DNA from: an uncultured Bacilli bacterium
Lineage (GTDB): Bacteria; Bacillota_I; Bacilli_A; RF39; UBA660
Reading direction: 5' to 3'
Length of the DNA: 64,000 bases
Assembly: GCA_947626275.1 (NCBI GenBank)
Contig: CANQRL010000005.1
Span: 25,273-89,272 of the forward strand
In this document: one piece after another, positions 1-8,287 of the stretch
Layout: each line of letters opens with the position of its first letter
Numbering within the stretch: the first letter of the stretch is position 1
Notes under the pieces: model-generated
Databases searched by the model: none
The model's input: only the letters and a program-made list of their open reading frames with translations
Told to the model about the DNA's origin: nothing
Program-made: the position numbers and the translations under genes

Positions 1-319
1 CTAATTGAAGCGTTGCTAAAGAAAGATTGATACGAATATCACAGACTCTTTTTTTAGGGGGATTTTTAGTAAGCGCTATTTCATATCGATTTATTGCCTT
101 TTCATATTCCTCTTTTTGATAATAGATATTTCCGTGGTTGTAATAGTCGATGTAAGATTGTTGAAAATTTAGAACATATAGAAGGTCAATATAGAAGGAA
201 GAGTCATTTCCTTTTTCGTATTCTGCAATCATTTTTTCATTTAGGAAATAAACACTAAAAAATCGTAAAAAGAGAAGGGAAAAAAGAATTATGAGTCCAA
301 TACATACTTTTTTTCTCAT
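1..319 (-). CDS. TPR-repeat membrane-anchored protein, BatC-like (C-terminus outside window)
   Basis: Partial gene read leftward; the ATG at 319-317 overlaps the TGA of the preceding VWA gene (ATGA), so the two are translationally coupled. The visible 106 residues start with a basic tip and one hydrophobic segment (about residues 7-25). A helical region with a TPR-like stretch follows at about residues 60-95 (YNHGNIYYQ, EYEKAINRYEIAL, then a PP-containing turn). Bat operons usually end with a TPR protein (BatC/BatE), which fits position and fold. The gene continues past the left edge, so its length is unknown. The function of the whole Bat complex is poorly defined; stress resistance and envelope assembly have been proposed. 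Confidence 0.7.
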   Translation of the reverse strand, partial: MRKKVCIGLIILFSLLFLRFFSVYFLNEKMIAEYEKGNDSSFYIDLLYVLNFQQSYIDYYNHGNIYYQKEEYEKAINRYEIALTKNPPKKRVCDIRINLSLATLQL

Positions 320-1251
320 ACACTTTTCCTCATTTCTAGTAATAATAAGATGAATAGAGGAAGAACAAATAGATAGTAAAGGTCCTCATATCCTTCCTCG
401 CTATCTCCTTCTTCTATTTTCGTTAAACGCTTAATTTGTTCTACTTTCTTTTTGAGATCCTTTGTATCGGTAAGATGGAAATACTCTATTTTCATTTCCT
501 CAGAAATTGCTTTTAAATTCTTTTCTTCGTATTTGGAAATAGCGATATAGTCATCATATCCTTCCCCATAGTAAGGAAGATATTCTTCACCCTCACCGGA
601 ATATTTAGCTACTTTCATTTTCGCTCCCTTTTCTGTTCCATATCCAAAAACAGCTCCGTTATCGATATAAGACGCTAAAGAAGAGAAGGATTCCCTCTTT
701 TCTTCATTAGTGATTTCTCCATCACTAAAGTAAAATAAAACTTGGATTCGATCTTTTTCTTTATTTGCGGATTCTAAAGATTTCTGAATGGCTTCTAGAG
801 AAACACTGATATTAGATCCTCTTGCATAAGATCGATCGAGTACTTTTAAACTTTGCGTAGTATCAAAAATCATTTGAGCATCGCGAACATAGGGAATGAG
901 AATCCGTGATTTATTATCAAACGTAACTAATGAAAATCTTGCTCCGTTTAGTTCATCGATGATATATTCTACATCTTCTTTGACGGAATCTAATCTTGTT
1001 TTAGCATCTCTTCCATCCAATGCATTCATACTAATGGTTGTGTCAATCGCAAGAAGAACATCTAGGTTATTGGAAGTGGTAGGAATATCATCCGTTCGAA
1101 TCTGGAATCGCAAGTTTATGAGAAATAAGAAAAGGATAAGAAGAGTTTCTATTATTGGCTTTTTTCTTCCTTTTTTCAACCATAAATAAAGAAGAATGAA
1201 AAGAGAAAAAGGAATGATTAACCAAAGAGAAATCATCGGATTTATTCTCAT
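316..1251 (-). CDS. VWA-domain membrane protein, BatA/BatB-like (copy 2)
   Basis: A 311-residue membrane protein. Two N-terminal hydrophobic segments (about residues 8-25 and 33-50) are followed by a von Willebrand factor A domain (about 63-240) and a C-terminal membrane segment (about 289-306). The metal-binding MIDAS motif reads D70-T-T-I-S74, with Thr at the third position where Ser is usual; FSDGE further on is the typical second VWA signature. This matches the Bat (aerotolerance-like) family, where a membrane-tethered VWA domain works with a MoxR ATPase. Its ATG overlaps the end of the upstream VWA gene by 4 nt and its stop overlaps the TPR gene. The substrate is unknown. Confidence 0.8.
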   Translation of the reverse strand: MRINPMISLWLIIPFSLFILLYLWLKKGRKKPIIETLLILFLFLINLRFQIRTDDIPTTSNNLDVLLAIDTTISMNALDGRDAKTRLDSVKEDVEYIIDELNGARFSLVTFDNKSRILIPYVRDAQMIFDTTQSLKVLDRSYARGSNISVSLEAIQKSLESANKEKDRIQVLFYFSDGEITNEEKRESFSSLASYIDNGAVFGYGTEKGAKMKVAKYSGEGEEYLPYYGEGYDDYIAISKYEEKNLKAISEEMKIEYFHLTDTKDLKKKVEQIKRLTKIEEGDSEEGYEDLYYLFVLPLFILLLLEMRKSV

Positions 1252-2264
1252 GCCATCACCTTCTTTCTTATAAGAATAAGAAGAAAAAGAGAGATGCTCA
1301 ATATAAGAAAGGGAATGATAGGAATATCCTTTTTCACAATTTGTGGTTTTGTTTTTATCAAGGATTTACTCGTTTTCTCAATTTCTGAAACAATCTTTTC
1401 CGTTGAATCTTTTTCAGAACTATAGAGTTTTCCACCTGTTATGTTCATAGCAGATGCGAATCCTTCATGATCTTTCGAATTAATGTTCTTCGTTTCAATG
1501 CCATATACGATGACTTGATTTTTTTTGGCTAAAAGAGCAGCTTCCTCTAATGTTAAAAGGGGAGTACCAGCAAGGGAATTATCAGTTGAAAATAAAATGA
1601 TTTTGGTACGGTCTTCTTCTAAGTTCGGGAAATGATACATGCAAGATGCAAGACCTTCACCGATAAGAGAACTTCCTCTCGACATATCTCCTTCTACTGT
1701 TCCACCTATTAAAAGGGCATTGTAGTCATAATAATTGCCATAGTCGTCTTGATAATCATAGTCTCTTTTATTCGTCAAATCTAAGGCTATCTTTAACCGG
1801 TCTAGCATTGTTAAAACGTATTCGTAATCGTCTGTTAGAGGTACTAAGGTACTAGTAGAAGAGTTAAAAGCAGCTATTCCAAATCGCTCTCCTTTTAGAG
1901 AAGAAACAGTATTCTTAATAGTATCTACAATCTTATAATTTAATTCATTTACAGAGGCAGAAACATCCATACAGAGAATGATATCACGGTTGTATTGTTC
2001 TGGATTATTTTCAGTAATTTTCGTTGGCCTTGTTAGAAGGAAAAGCGCACTTCCTAGAGAAATAAGCGTGAAAAGTTTGATTAATCTTATCATCCATTGG
2101 TATTTTTTCCATTGCTTTTGAAAATAAGTAGTCTCTTTGATAAACTCAGTATTCGCAATTTTAATTCCTTGTTCATACTTTTCTTTTTTTCTTTTTGGAA
2201 GGAAGAAAGCTCCTAGAATGAGAAAGATACCGATGATGAGAATAATTGGATATTTTAATTCCAT
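1248..2264 (-). CDS. VWA-domain membrane protein, BatA/BatB-like (copy 1)
   Basis: A 338-residue protein with the same plan as its downstream neighbour: an N-terminal membrane segment (about residues 5-23), a second at about 60-78, a VWA domain from about 94 to 285, and a C-terminal membrane segment near 316-333. The MIDAS motif D100-V-S-A-S104 is canonical, unlike the variant in the next gene, so this copy is the better candidate for metal-dependent ligand binding. It overlaps both neighbours by a few bases within the MoxR-DUF58-VWA-VWA-TPR operon. A pair of VWA proteins, one canonical and one variant, is common in Bat loci. Confidence 0.82.
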   Translation of the reverse strand: MELKYPIILIIGIFLILGAFFLPKRKKEKYEQGIKIANTEFIKETTYFQKQWKKYQWMIRLIKLFTLISLGSALFLLTRPTKITENNPEQYNRDIILCMDVSASVNELNYKIVDTIKNTVSSLKGERFGIAAFNSSTSTLVPLTDDYEYVLTMLDRLKIALDLTNKRDYDYQDDYGNYYDYNALLIGGTVEGDMSRGSSLIGEGLASCMYHFPNLEEDRTKIILFSTDNSLAGTPLLTLEEAALLAKKNQVIVYGIETKNINSKDHEGFASAMNITGGKLYSSEKDSTEKIVSEIEKTSKSLIKTKPQIVKKDIPIIPFLILSISLFLLILIRKKVMA

Positions 2265-2707
2265 TTTTGGATTACCTCACTCGCTTTTTTGATTTCCTCT
2301 ATGATATTTCCTTCCGACTTTTGCGCAAATTCTGGCCGATAATATCCTTTTACTAATTCATAGAGAATTGGCATATTTAATTGTTTGATTTCCTCTAGTG
2401 AATAGTTTTGCACTTTGATATCCGTTAATTCAAAGATGAAATGGCGAATACAAAGACTTAGTTCTTGATATCCTTTACGACTAGAGATTTGTTTGTTTTG
2501 TAAAAGAATGGTTAGCTGCTCTAACTTTCGTAAATATTTTTGTTTAATAGCATTTTGATCTTTGATTATAGGAGAAGAAATCTTTTTATTTTTTTTGGAA
2601 AGAGAAATAACTAAAAAGACAAGAATGACAATAAGAAGAACGAAAAAGATGACTATCGGATAGATAGAATAGGAAAACATATCTCTTAATTTAACGGTTA
2701 TTTGCAT
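2255..2707 (-). CDS. small membrane protein of the Bat operon (DUF4381-like position)
   Basis: 150 residues with one strong N-terminal membrane helix (about residues 14-36), then a basic linker (KKNKK) and a predicted helical cytosolic part. In this operon position, between DUF58 and the first VWA gene, MoxR/Bat loci usually carry a DUF4381-type protein; the size and topology fit, but sequence similarity is not obvious by eye. It overlaps the DUF58 gene by 17 bases and the downstream VWA gene by 10, so it clearly belongs to the operon. No catalytic motif is visible. Confidence 0.65.
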   Translation of the reverse strand: MQITVKLRDMFSYSIYPIVIFFVLLIVILVFLVISLSKKNKKISSPIIKDQNAIKQKYLRKLEQLTILLQNKQISSRKGYQELSLCIRHFIFELTDIKVQNYSLEEIKQLNMPILYELVKGYYRPEFAQKSEGNIIEEIKKASEVIQKWN

Positions 2708-3566
2708 ACTGCTGCCTTTCTAGTAATTCTATCATCTTGAAGGGAATTTCTTTGACACTATCCATCAAGATAACATTTCCTCCATACTTTTGAATTCTTT
2801 TTTGATGCTTCTCAAATAGGTTTTTTTTCATCACTTTTTCCATTTCCTCTAACTTCTTATCATTCGAAAAGAAATTAGGAATATAAGTATTTTCCCCAAC
2901 GTCATAGGCGTTTTTCTCTTTGATAGAAGCATCTGAAATGGTAACGACTAATAAGTCATGAAGCGTACTAATCTCTTGAATCATTCTATCTTCTAATTTA
3001 TCTAGTCCTTTTAAATCAGTAATGATAAAAACAATCATTCTTTTTTTGATATTTCGACATAGATAGTGAATCGCTTTCTCTAATCCCGTCTGATTGGTCA
3101 TTCCTGCTTCTTTTTCATATTCTGTTAAATATTGCTCTAAATGGTAGTAATCATATTGAAATGGTTTATAGTGTATTTGTTCTTGACAGTTGTAAATCAT
3201 TCCAACGTAATCCCCGTTTTTCATAGCGAGATAGCCAATGGTACCCGCACTAAAAAGAGCAACCTCTTTCTTAGGCACTTTTTCCTTAGTATCCGCTTCC
3301 ATTTTACTACCAGTATCCATCACTAATAGGATATTGTGCTTTTTTTCCGCAATAAATTGTTTTACTAGTAAACTCCCACTTCGTGAAGAAGCTTTCCAGT
3401 CAATATCTTTAACATCATCATTGATGGTATATTCCCTTAGATTTTCAAAATTCATACTTTTTCCCTTATAGACGGATTTATAAGTTCCATCTAGGAGGTT
3501 ATTTGTTTTTTTGTTAGAGGAAATGGTCAGATTAGCTTTAATCTGATTGACATATTTTAACTTCAT
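2691..3566 (-). CDS. DUF58 domain protein
   Basis: 291 residues. The DUF58 signature is clear near residues 42-72: the NDDVKDIDWKASSRSG stretch corresponds to the usual R-x-Y-x-x-x-D-x-x-x-x-IdWkasAR block. A VWA-like fold follows (LLVMDTGSKM near residue 80, with Asp-Thr-Gly-Ser at the MIDAS-like site). There are no membrane segments. DUF58 proteins almost always sit next to a MoxR ATPase, as here, with a 4-base overlap. Their biochemical role is unknown; they are presumed adaptors or targets of MoxR. Orthologues in many Firmicutes are longer and membrane-anchored; this short soluble form resembles those in Bat operons. Confidence 0.85.
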   Translation of the reverse strand: MKLKYVNQIKANLTISSNKKTNNLLDGTYKSVYKGKSMNFENLREYTINDDVKDIDWKASSRSGSLLVKQFIAEKKHNILLVMDTGSKMEADTKEKVPKKEVALFSAGTIGYLAMKNGDYVGMIYNCQEQIHYKPFQYDYYHLEQYLTEYEKEAGMTNQTGLEKAIHYLCRNIKKRMIVFIITDLKGLDKLEDRMIQEISTLHDLLVVTISDASIKEKNAYDVGENTYIPNFFSNDKKLEEMEKVMKKNLFEKHQKRIQKYGGNVILMDSVKEIPFKMIELLERQQYANNR

Positions 3567-4558
3567 GGAGTGGGAATTGCTCCTACAATGGCATCGATAA
3601 TTTGCTCGACAGAAACATTATCTGCTAGGGCAGAAAAATGAAGGGAAATACGGTGACGTAAAATGTTGTATCTTAGATATTTGATATCATCTGGCGTTAC
3701 ATGTGTTCGTCCGTTTATGAGAGCCATCGCTTTAGAACATTCCATAAAAGCAATCGTCGCTCTCGTACTAGCTCCTAAACTGATATAACTTGCTAACTCT
3801 TTTCCAATAAATTGTTCTGGATATCTTGTCGCATAAACGATATTAGCAATATACTTTTTAATAGAATCATCAATGTATACTTTTTTCGTCAATTCTTGTA
3901 AGAAAGTGATATCTTCTACTTGGAGAATAGAATCTGTTTTCGAAAAAATATCATTCTCGATTCTCTTTAGAATTTCCATCTCTTCTTCTACGGTTGGATA
4001 ATCCACTTTTTCTTTCATTAAAAAGCGGTCTAACTGAGCTTCTGCTAAAACGTAAGTTCCTTCTTGTTCGATGGGGTTTTGAGTGGCAATGACGATGAAA
4101 ACTTCAGGAAGTTTGAAATTTTCTCCTCCGATAGTAATCTGTCTTTCTTGCATAGCCTCTAACATGGCACTTTGTGTTTTCGCACTAGAACGGTTAATCT
4201 CATCTAACAATAAAAAGTTAGCGTATACAGGCCCAATTTTCGTTTCAAAGGTATTATTACTATAGTTAAATATTTGGGTACCAATAATATCACTAGGTAA
4301 TAAATCTGGCGTACACTGAATTCTTGAAAAAGTTCCTGCTAAAGCATCGGTCATGACTTTTGCTGCGGTTGTCTTGGCTAGGCCGGGAACGGATTCTAGT
4401 AAAATATGTCCATTAGCCATGAGACAAGTAAGAAGAGAAATTCCAAGTCTTTGTTGACCAACGATTCTTTCTCCATAATAGTTCCGTAAACGATTGACAA
4501 TGTCTACTGCCCGTTGAAGTTCCTTTGGTTGAATATTTTGCTTTTCTTCTTGATTCAT
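3563..4558 (-). CDS. MoxR-family AAA+ ATPase
   Basis: 331 residues, first gene of the leftward operon. The Walker A segment has the form typical of MoxR (ESVPGLAKTT, residues 55-64, Lys62). Walker B is LLLDE at 116-120, followed by INRSSAKTQSAMLEAMQE. ATQNP near residues 172-176 is sensor 1. The C-terminal lid (HVTPDDIKYL...LRHRI) is also typical. MoxR ATPases act as chaperone-like remodelers for VWA-domain partners, and the next genes encode DUF58 and two VWA proteins. The ATG at 4558 has an AGAGAGG site a few bases upstream. A promoter with -35 TTGTTC and -10 TATAAT lies just upstream (see 4586-4629). Confidence 0.93.
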   Translation of the reverse strand: MNQEEKQNIQPKELQRAVDIVNRLRNYYGERIVGQQRLGISLLTCLMANGHILLESVPGLAKTTAAKVMTDALAGTFSRIQCTPDLLPSDIIGTQIFNYSNNTFETKIGPVYANFLLLDEINRSSAKTQSAMLEAMQERQITIGGENFKLPEVFIVIATQNPIEQEGTYVLAEAQLDRFLMKEKVDYPTVEEEMEILKRIENDIFSKTDSILQVEDITFLQELTKKVYIDDSIKKYIANIVYATRYPEQFIGKELASYISLGASTRATIAFMECSKAMALINGRTHVTPDDIKYLRYNILRHRISLHFSALADNVSVEQIIDAIVGAIPTP

Positions 4559-4585
4559 ACATACCTCTCTATTCTTATCATCTTT

Positions 4586-4629
4586 ATTATATCGAAATTT
4601 TATTAAAAGAACAATGAATGTGGTATAAT
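4586..4629. promoter_or_regulatory. divergent promoters for the Bat operon and the phosphodiesterase gene
   Basis: Leftward: -10 TATAAT at 4591-4586 and -35 TTGTTC at 4614-4609, spacing 17 bases. Rightward: extended -10 TGGTATAAT with the hexamer at 4624-4629 and no convincing -35. The two promoters lie back to back in a 95-base gap, so the two transcription units may influence each other. Confidence 0.6.
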
Positions 4630-4653
4630 AAAGTTACTTTGATAGGAGGAAAT

Positions 4654-5172
4654 ATGAAATTATTAATTGCATCCGATATTCATGGTTCTGGCTACTATAT
4701 GGAAAAGTTAGAACAAGCCATTCTAAGAGAAAATCCTGATAAAATTGTTCTGCTAGGAGATTTTCTCTATCAAGGTCCACGAAATCCTTTTTCAGAACAG
4801 TATAATCCCATGAAAGTGGTAGAAATTTTAAAAAAATATCGAGATAAAATTATAGCTGTAAGGGGAAATTGTGATTCAGAAGTAGATGAAAAAGTATTAG
4901 AATTTCCTATTATGGAGGATTATCAAGTATTGGAAGTGGATGGTCATAAATTCTATTTCACACATGGGCATGTCCTAGAAAAAGTTCCTTATCAGGATGG
5001 AATCTTGATTCATGGGCATACGCATGTTTATCATTTGGGAAAAGATTATATCAATCCTGGGTCTATTTCTCTTCCTAAAGTCCATGAAGAACATACTTAT
5101 CTTATCTATCAAAACCATGTTTTTACCCTTTATGATGACGATGGAAATAAATTAGAAGAAATAAGTCTATAA
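4654..5172 (+). CDS. YfcE-type metallophosphoesterase
   Basis: 172 residues from the ATG at 4654, chosen because AGGAGGAA directly precedes it; an in-frame ATG at 4618 lies before the promoter -10 and cannot be the start. Calcineurin-like phosphoesterase motifs are complete: D8-x-H10, GDFLYQGPRN, RGNCD, THGH and HGHTH. E. coli YfcE and related enzymes are Mn-dependent phosphodiesterases that act on model substrates; the cellular substrate is uncertain. It is a single gene between two divergent units. The sequence ends with a normal strand-rich C-terminus. Confidence 0.9.
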   Translation: MKLLIASDIHGSGYYMEKLEQAILRENPDKIVLLGDFLYQGPRNPFSEQYNPMKVVEILKKYRDKIIAVRGNCDSEVDEKVLEFPIMEDYQVLEVDGHKFYFTHGHVLEKVPYQDGILIHGHTHVYHLGKDYINPGSISLPKVHEEHTYLIYQNHVFTLYDDDGNKLEEISL

Positions 5173-5179
5173 AAATTTT

Positions 5180-5240
5180 CCCCTTTATTTGACTTTTTTC
5201 GTATTTTATGGCATCATAGATACCACGAAAAAAGGGGGAG
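5180..5240 (+). promoter_or_regulatory. hairpin that can mask the ribosome site of the first HipA-like gene
   Basis: A perfect 10-base inverted repeat (5193-5202 with 5225-5234, CTTTTTTCGT/ACGAAAAAAG) encloses a 22-base loop and ends inside the Shine-Dalgarno tract GGGGGAG at 5234-5240. A separate CCCCTTT at 5180-5186 can also pair with AAAGGGG. The start codon is at 5248. If transcription begins upstream of 5180, the ribosome site could be held closed. A TTGACT at 5189-5194 may be a -35, which would put the RNA start inside the hairpin and argue against this. Confidence 0.35.
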
Positions 5241-5247
5241 TTTTTTT

Positions 5248-6144
5248 ATGCAGTACAAAATTCATTTAAATATGCGTAAAATCTCAAAACTGGAAAATCC
5301 ATTTAAAATGCATCGAGAAAATGTTTTAACCTATGTGGATATGGATCCTGAGCTACTGAAAGAAAAAGATTCTTGGTATTATATTGATGGACGGGTAATG
5401 TTTTTTAAGCCAAGAGACGATGTAAGAGTTGCGGGAGAATGTATTTCTCAGGCCTATGCGGAAGCTTTAGGAGAAAAGGCAGCGAAATATTCGGTTGTGA
5501 AATTAAACGAAAGATTAGGCCTTATTAGCGAAAATTTTCAAGATTGTGGTCGATATCAATACTATGATTTTTGCCAGCTTTACCAGTTGTTTTCATCTTT
5601 CCCTAGACGTTATAACTGCTTTACCTTGAAAGAATTATTAAAAACGGTAGAGTATTATGAACCAGAGGGGGGACTCGATTTACAGCAGGCATTGATTAAT
5701 CGCTTTATTTTTGATTGGTTTACGCATCAATTAGATAGTAATCCAAGAAATACCAATTTAAGAAGACATAAAAAGACTAGAAAACTAGAGCTAGATCATG
5801 TGTTTGACAAGGAACAATCGTTTGGCGTGAATTCCGCTGGAATGTTTGATGAGGAAATGTTAGAGATGTGGATTCCGTCTATTCCTTATGATGAAATTGA
5901 TTTTAAAGAACATCCTTATCAAGTGGATGGGTTAGATGCGAATGTCTTCGCACTTCTCATTGATTATCCTGATATGACAGCTAAAGCCTTAGAACATGTC
6001 TTTTCTATCTCGTACAAAGAAATTTTAGATTCTTTTGTAAGCGGAGAAAATTCTTTCAGTTTACCAGAAGGAACTCTAGCCTATCTAAAAGGAATTGGCG
6101 AGAAAAAGGAGCACGAAAAAGAAAAATTATATCAACTAGTATAG
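5248..6144 (+). CDS. HipA-like kinase-fold protein, tandem copy 1
   Basis: 298 residues, no close family name recognised. The pattern resembles HipA/CtkA-like kinases: a FFKP segment with K54 (possible ATP lysine), E64 in the next helix, GLISENF near 91-97, then DWFTHQLDSNPRN (D163 and N168, equivalent to the catalytic loop D..H..N) and DHVFDKEQSF (D187 at the place of the metal-binding DFG-like Asp). The usual His of the HipA loop is shifted. The next gene is a diverged copy (about one third identical by eye). No HipB-like HTH gene lies beside it. The start is set by GGGGGAG seven bases before the ATG. It may be a protein kinase or a pseudokinase. Confidence 0.6.
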   Translation: MQYKIHLNMRKISKLENPFKMHRENVLTYVDMDPELLKEKDSWYYIDGRVMFFKPRDDVRVAGECISQAYAEALGEKAAKYSVVKLNERLGLISENFQDCGRYQYYDFCQLYQLFSSFPRRYNCFTLKELLKTVEYYEPEGGLDLQQALINRFIFDWFTHQLDSNPRNTNLRRHKKTRKLELDHVFDKEQSFGVNSAGMFDEEMLEMWIPSIPYDEIDFKEHPYQVDGLDANVFALLIDYPDMTAKALEHVFSISYKEILDSFVSGENSFSLPEGTLAYLKGIGEKKEHEKEKLYQLV

Positions 6145-6157
6145 AAGAGGTGAAAGA

Positions 6158-7063
6158 ATGACATTTAAATTACAGGTCATGAAAGATAACATTCAAATCG
6201 TCGAAAGGGCGAAGAAAATGGACAAGCGAGATGTTTTAAGAAATGTCCAAATTGAACCGGAACATTTAAAAGAAAAAAATAACTGGTATCGTATTTTAAA
6301 TACCGTTCAATATTTTAAAAAAAGAGATGATTGCCGAGTAATCGGGGAACTTTTATCCTGCGCTATTGCCAATCAATTCTCATTAGAAACAGCTAGTTAT
6401 GAGATTGCTTTTCTAAAAGGAAGATTAACGCTTCCTGCGTTAGGATTATTATCTCCCAATGTTCAAAGTAAAGAGTTTACTTATTACGATGTAACGACAC
6501 TGCATCGATTATTTCCAGAACTTCCTAGAAAATATAGTGAATATAGCTTAAAAGAACTTTTAGATTCTTTTCGCTATAATCAAGTTCCTGGATGTGAACA
6601 ACTTATTAAAGATATTATTACCGTCTATGTCCTAGATTGGTTTACTCATCAGTTAGATAGAAATCCCAAAAACTTGCTTTTTAAAAGGGATCAACAGCAG
6701 GTAATCAGCCTTTCTCCATTAATCGATAGTGAAAGTTCTTTTGCTGTCAATCATGAAGGAAATTTTGATGAAGAATATAACCCAATATGGGTTCCAGCCA
6801 TCCCTTATGACGATTTAGACTTTCGAGATAATCCGTATCAAATAGAGGATTTGGATGCCAATATTGTGTCTCTTATTATGGACTATCCAGAAATTGTTAT
6901 TCCTGTCTTGAAGCAGTTATCTGATACCAATTTTGATGCTTTAATTACGGAATATCAAAAGACGATGAATAGTAAAGTTTATATTGAAAAGGAAGGAATC
7001 GATTTCTTAAAACAATTTGTTTACCGAAAACAAGAGACGAGCCAACGGATGTTGCAATTTTAA
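6158..7063 (+). CDS. HipA-like kinase-fold protein, tandem copy 2
   Basis: 301 residues, paralogue of the preceding gene and only 13 bases after it (AGAGGTG site), so the two form one operon. It keeps the same key positions: K54, E64, DWFTHQLDRNPKN (D167, N172), and LIDSESSFAVN (D190). Conserved tails (NPYQIEDLDANIVSLIMDYPE) match copy 1 closely, showing that both copies remain under selection. A strong terminator follows at once. A role as toxin, signalling kinase or protein modifier cannot be told from sequence. Confidence 0.6.
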   Translation: MTFKLQVMKDNIQIVERAKKMDKRDVLRNVQIEPEHLKEKNNWYRILNTVQYFKKRDDCRVIGELLSCAIANQFSLETASYEIAFLKGRLTLPALGLLSPNVQSKEFTYYDVTTLHRLFPELPRKYSEYSLKELLDSFRYNQVPGCEQLIKDIITVYVLDWFTHQLDRNPKNLLFKRDQQQVISLSPLIDSESSFAVNHEGNFDEEYNPIWVPAIPYDDLDFRDNPYQIEDLDANIVSLIMDYPEIVIPVLKQLSDTNFDALITEYQKTMNSKVYIEKEGIDFLKQFVYRKQETSQRMLQF

Positions 7064-7090
7064 AAATCTTAATGTTATTAAGATTTTTTT
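7062..7090 (+). terminator. terminator of the HipA-like pair
   Basis: Stem AATCTTAAT/ATTAAGATT with a 3-base loop (7074-7076) and a run of T to 7088. It begins at the stop codon of copy 2. Confidence 0.85.
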
Positions 7091-7147
7091 ATTGGAAAGT
7101 ATGCTATAATGAAGATACTTAAGAGAATAGTTAGTAAGGAAGTTTTT

Positions 7148-7786
7148 ATGGTTTTAGTAATTATTGGTCTTGTAGTTTTGTTTGTTTTAGCTATTTTAAT
7201 TTGGACAGGGAGTGTTTCCTTTACCCAATTTTTATTAGTTGCTTTTTTGTTCTTATTAGTGGGAGCAATCATACAGATTGTACAGGACTGTCGACAATTT
7301 GGTATTCGCAAAGTTTTCCGACTTTCTCCTAAAGAAGCGAAGGAAGCTAATAGAATAGATATTTTGAAAAAAAGTTTAGAATCCCAAAAGGATAGTGTTG
7401 TTTTAGAAACAACCAAGTTTCCCAATACCTTGTTTGTTTTGAATGAAACGGGTATCTATTTCCTCTATTTATATCCTGTTGAGGGAGTGGTTAGAGTTTG
7501 CCCTAACAACTGGTATTTAAAACAAAAGAATGGTGAAATTCAAACGATTAATGGTTTTCAAGAGATAAAACAAATAGAAGAAATTGTAAAACAAAAAATT
7601 ACTATTCCTGTGCAAGGACTTCTAGTTTCTAATTTTCACACAGTATTTGATAAAATCAGTGGGGAGTATCCCGTTTTAAATGATGCGAGTATTCCTTTCT
7701 ATATTCGCAGAACGGATTTAGATAAAATGTTGGGACCTGAAGAAATTACTTCTTTTGCCCAAATAATAAAAGAGAATTGGTGTTAA
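7148..7786 (+). CDS. two-helix membrane protein with possible NERD-like domain
   Basis: 212 residues from the ATG at 7148, preceded by AAGGAAG. An upstream in-frame ATG at 7109 overlaps the extended -10 (TGCTATAAT, 7102-7110) and is rejected. Two membrane segments lie at about residues 2-20 and 26-46. A soluble alpha/beta domain follows, with FVLNETGIYFLYLYPVEG (about 105-125) and NNWYLKQKNG, which recalls the core of NERD nuclease-related domains, although the catalytic residues of that family are not evident. It is transcribed alone between two terminators. Function unknown. Confidence 0.6.
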   Translation: MVLVIIGLVVLFVLAILIWTGSVSFTQFLLVAFLFLLVGAIIQIVQDCRQFGIRKVFRLSPKEAKEANRIDILKKSLESQKDSVVLETTKFPNTLFVLNETGIYFLYLYPVEGVVRVCPNNWYLKQKNGEIQTINGFQEIKQIEEIVKQKITIPVQGLLVSNFHTVFDKISGEYPVLNDASIPFYIRRTDLDKMLGPEEITSFAQIIKENWC

Positions 7787-7808
7787 TGTTCTATTTTTCA
7801 ACAAGAAC

Positions 7809-7841
7809 CAAAAAGAGAACTATTCAACAGTTCTCTTTTTT
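7809..7841. terminator. bidirectional terminator
   Basis: AAAAAGAGAACT and AGTTCTCTTTTTT form a long stem with a 6-7 base loop. It has T-runs on both strands and serves the membrane-protein gene and the converging Nudix gene, whose 3' end lies inside the hairpin. Confidence 0.85.
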
Positions 7842-8287
7842 AAGCGATTTTCTAATTTTCGAAGACTTCTTCTTTGTCCAGATAAGATGATTTCTTTCGC
7901 CTCTTCTAATGGAACCCATCGATAGGAATCCATTTCTGGAAATTCTTGAAAATTGCCACTTCCTTTTGGAAATTCCTTTTGAAAAGTATTACTAAAACAA
8001 TTTTCAGGATTAATTTCTGTCTCCGCACAAAAGAAGGTGACTAGCTTTCTACTTTTTTGTTTTTCTGTGTGGAGATATTCAAGGTTTTGAAAAGTAACCT
8101 TTTGTCCACATTCTTCTTCAAATTCTCTAATAGCGGCATTTTCCGCTTTTTCGCCTTTTTTTAACTCTCCCTTTAGAATGGACCACTTATTGGTTCCTTG
8201 CCAATAAGGACCACCCATATGAGCTAAAAAGATAAAGATTTCGTTTTTTTCTATTTTATACGCAACAATACCCGCACTTCTTTTCAT
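7820..8287 (-). CDS. Nudix hydrolase
   Basis: 155 residues. The Nudix box is complete: G-E-L-K-K-G-E-K-A-E-N-A-A-I-R-E-F-E-E-E-C-G (about residues 41-62), giving the metal-binding REFEEE core. The N-terminal part AGIVAYK...LAHMGGPYW resembles the subgroup with an HPGGP(F/Y)W motif, some of which hydrolyse dinucleoside polyphosphates or modified nucleotides. The substrate is not predictable from this alone. It is a single leftward gene, convergent with the previous one. Confidence 0.9.
   Translation of the reverse strand: MKRSAGIVAYKIEKNEIFIFLAHMGGPYWQGTNKWSILKGELKKGEKAENAAIREFEEECGQKVTFQNLEYLHTEKQKSRKLVTFFCAETEINPENCFSNTFQKEFPKGSGNFQEFPEMDSYRWVPLEEAKEIILSGQRRSLRKLENRLKKRTVE

Noticed and set aside
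316..1251. TGA read as Trp (Mycoplasma-type code)
   Set aside because: Genes such as this one and alr end at TGA in the expected places, and only TGG and a CCA-anticodon tRNA-Trp are used.
7109..7147. Upstream in-frame starts of several genes (7109, 4618, 26833, 31605, 40559)
   Set aside because: Each lies in or before the -10 of the gene and lacks a ribosome site; shorter starts with good sites were preferred.
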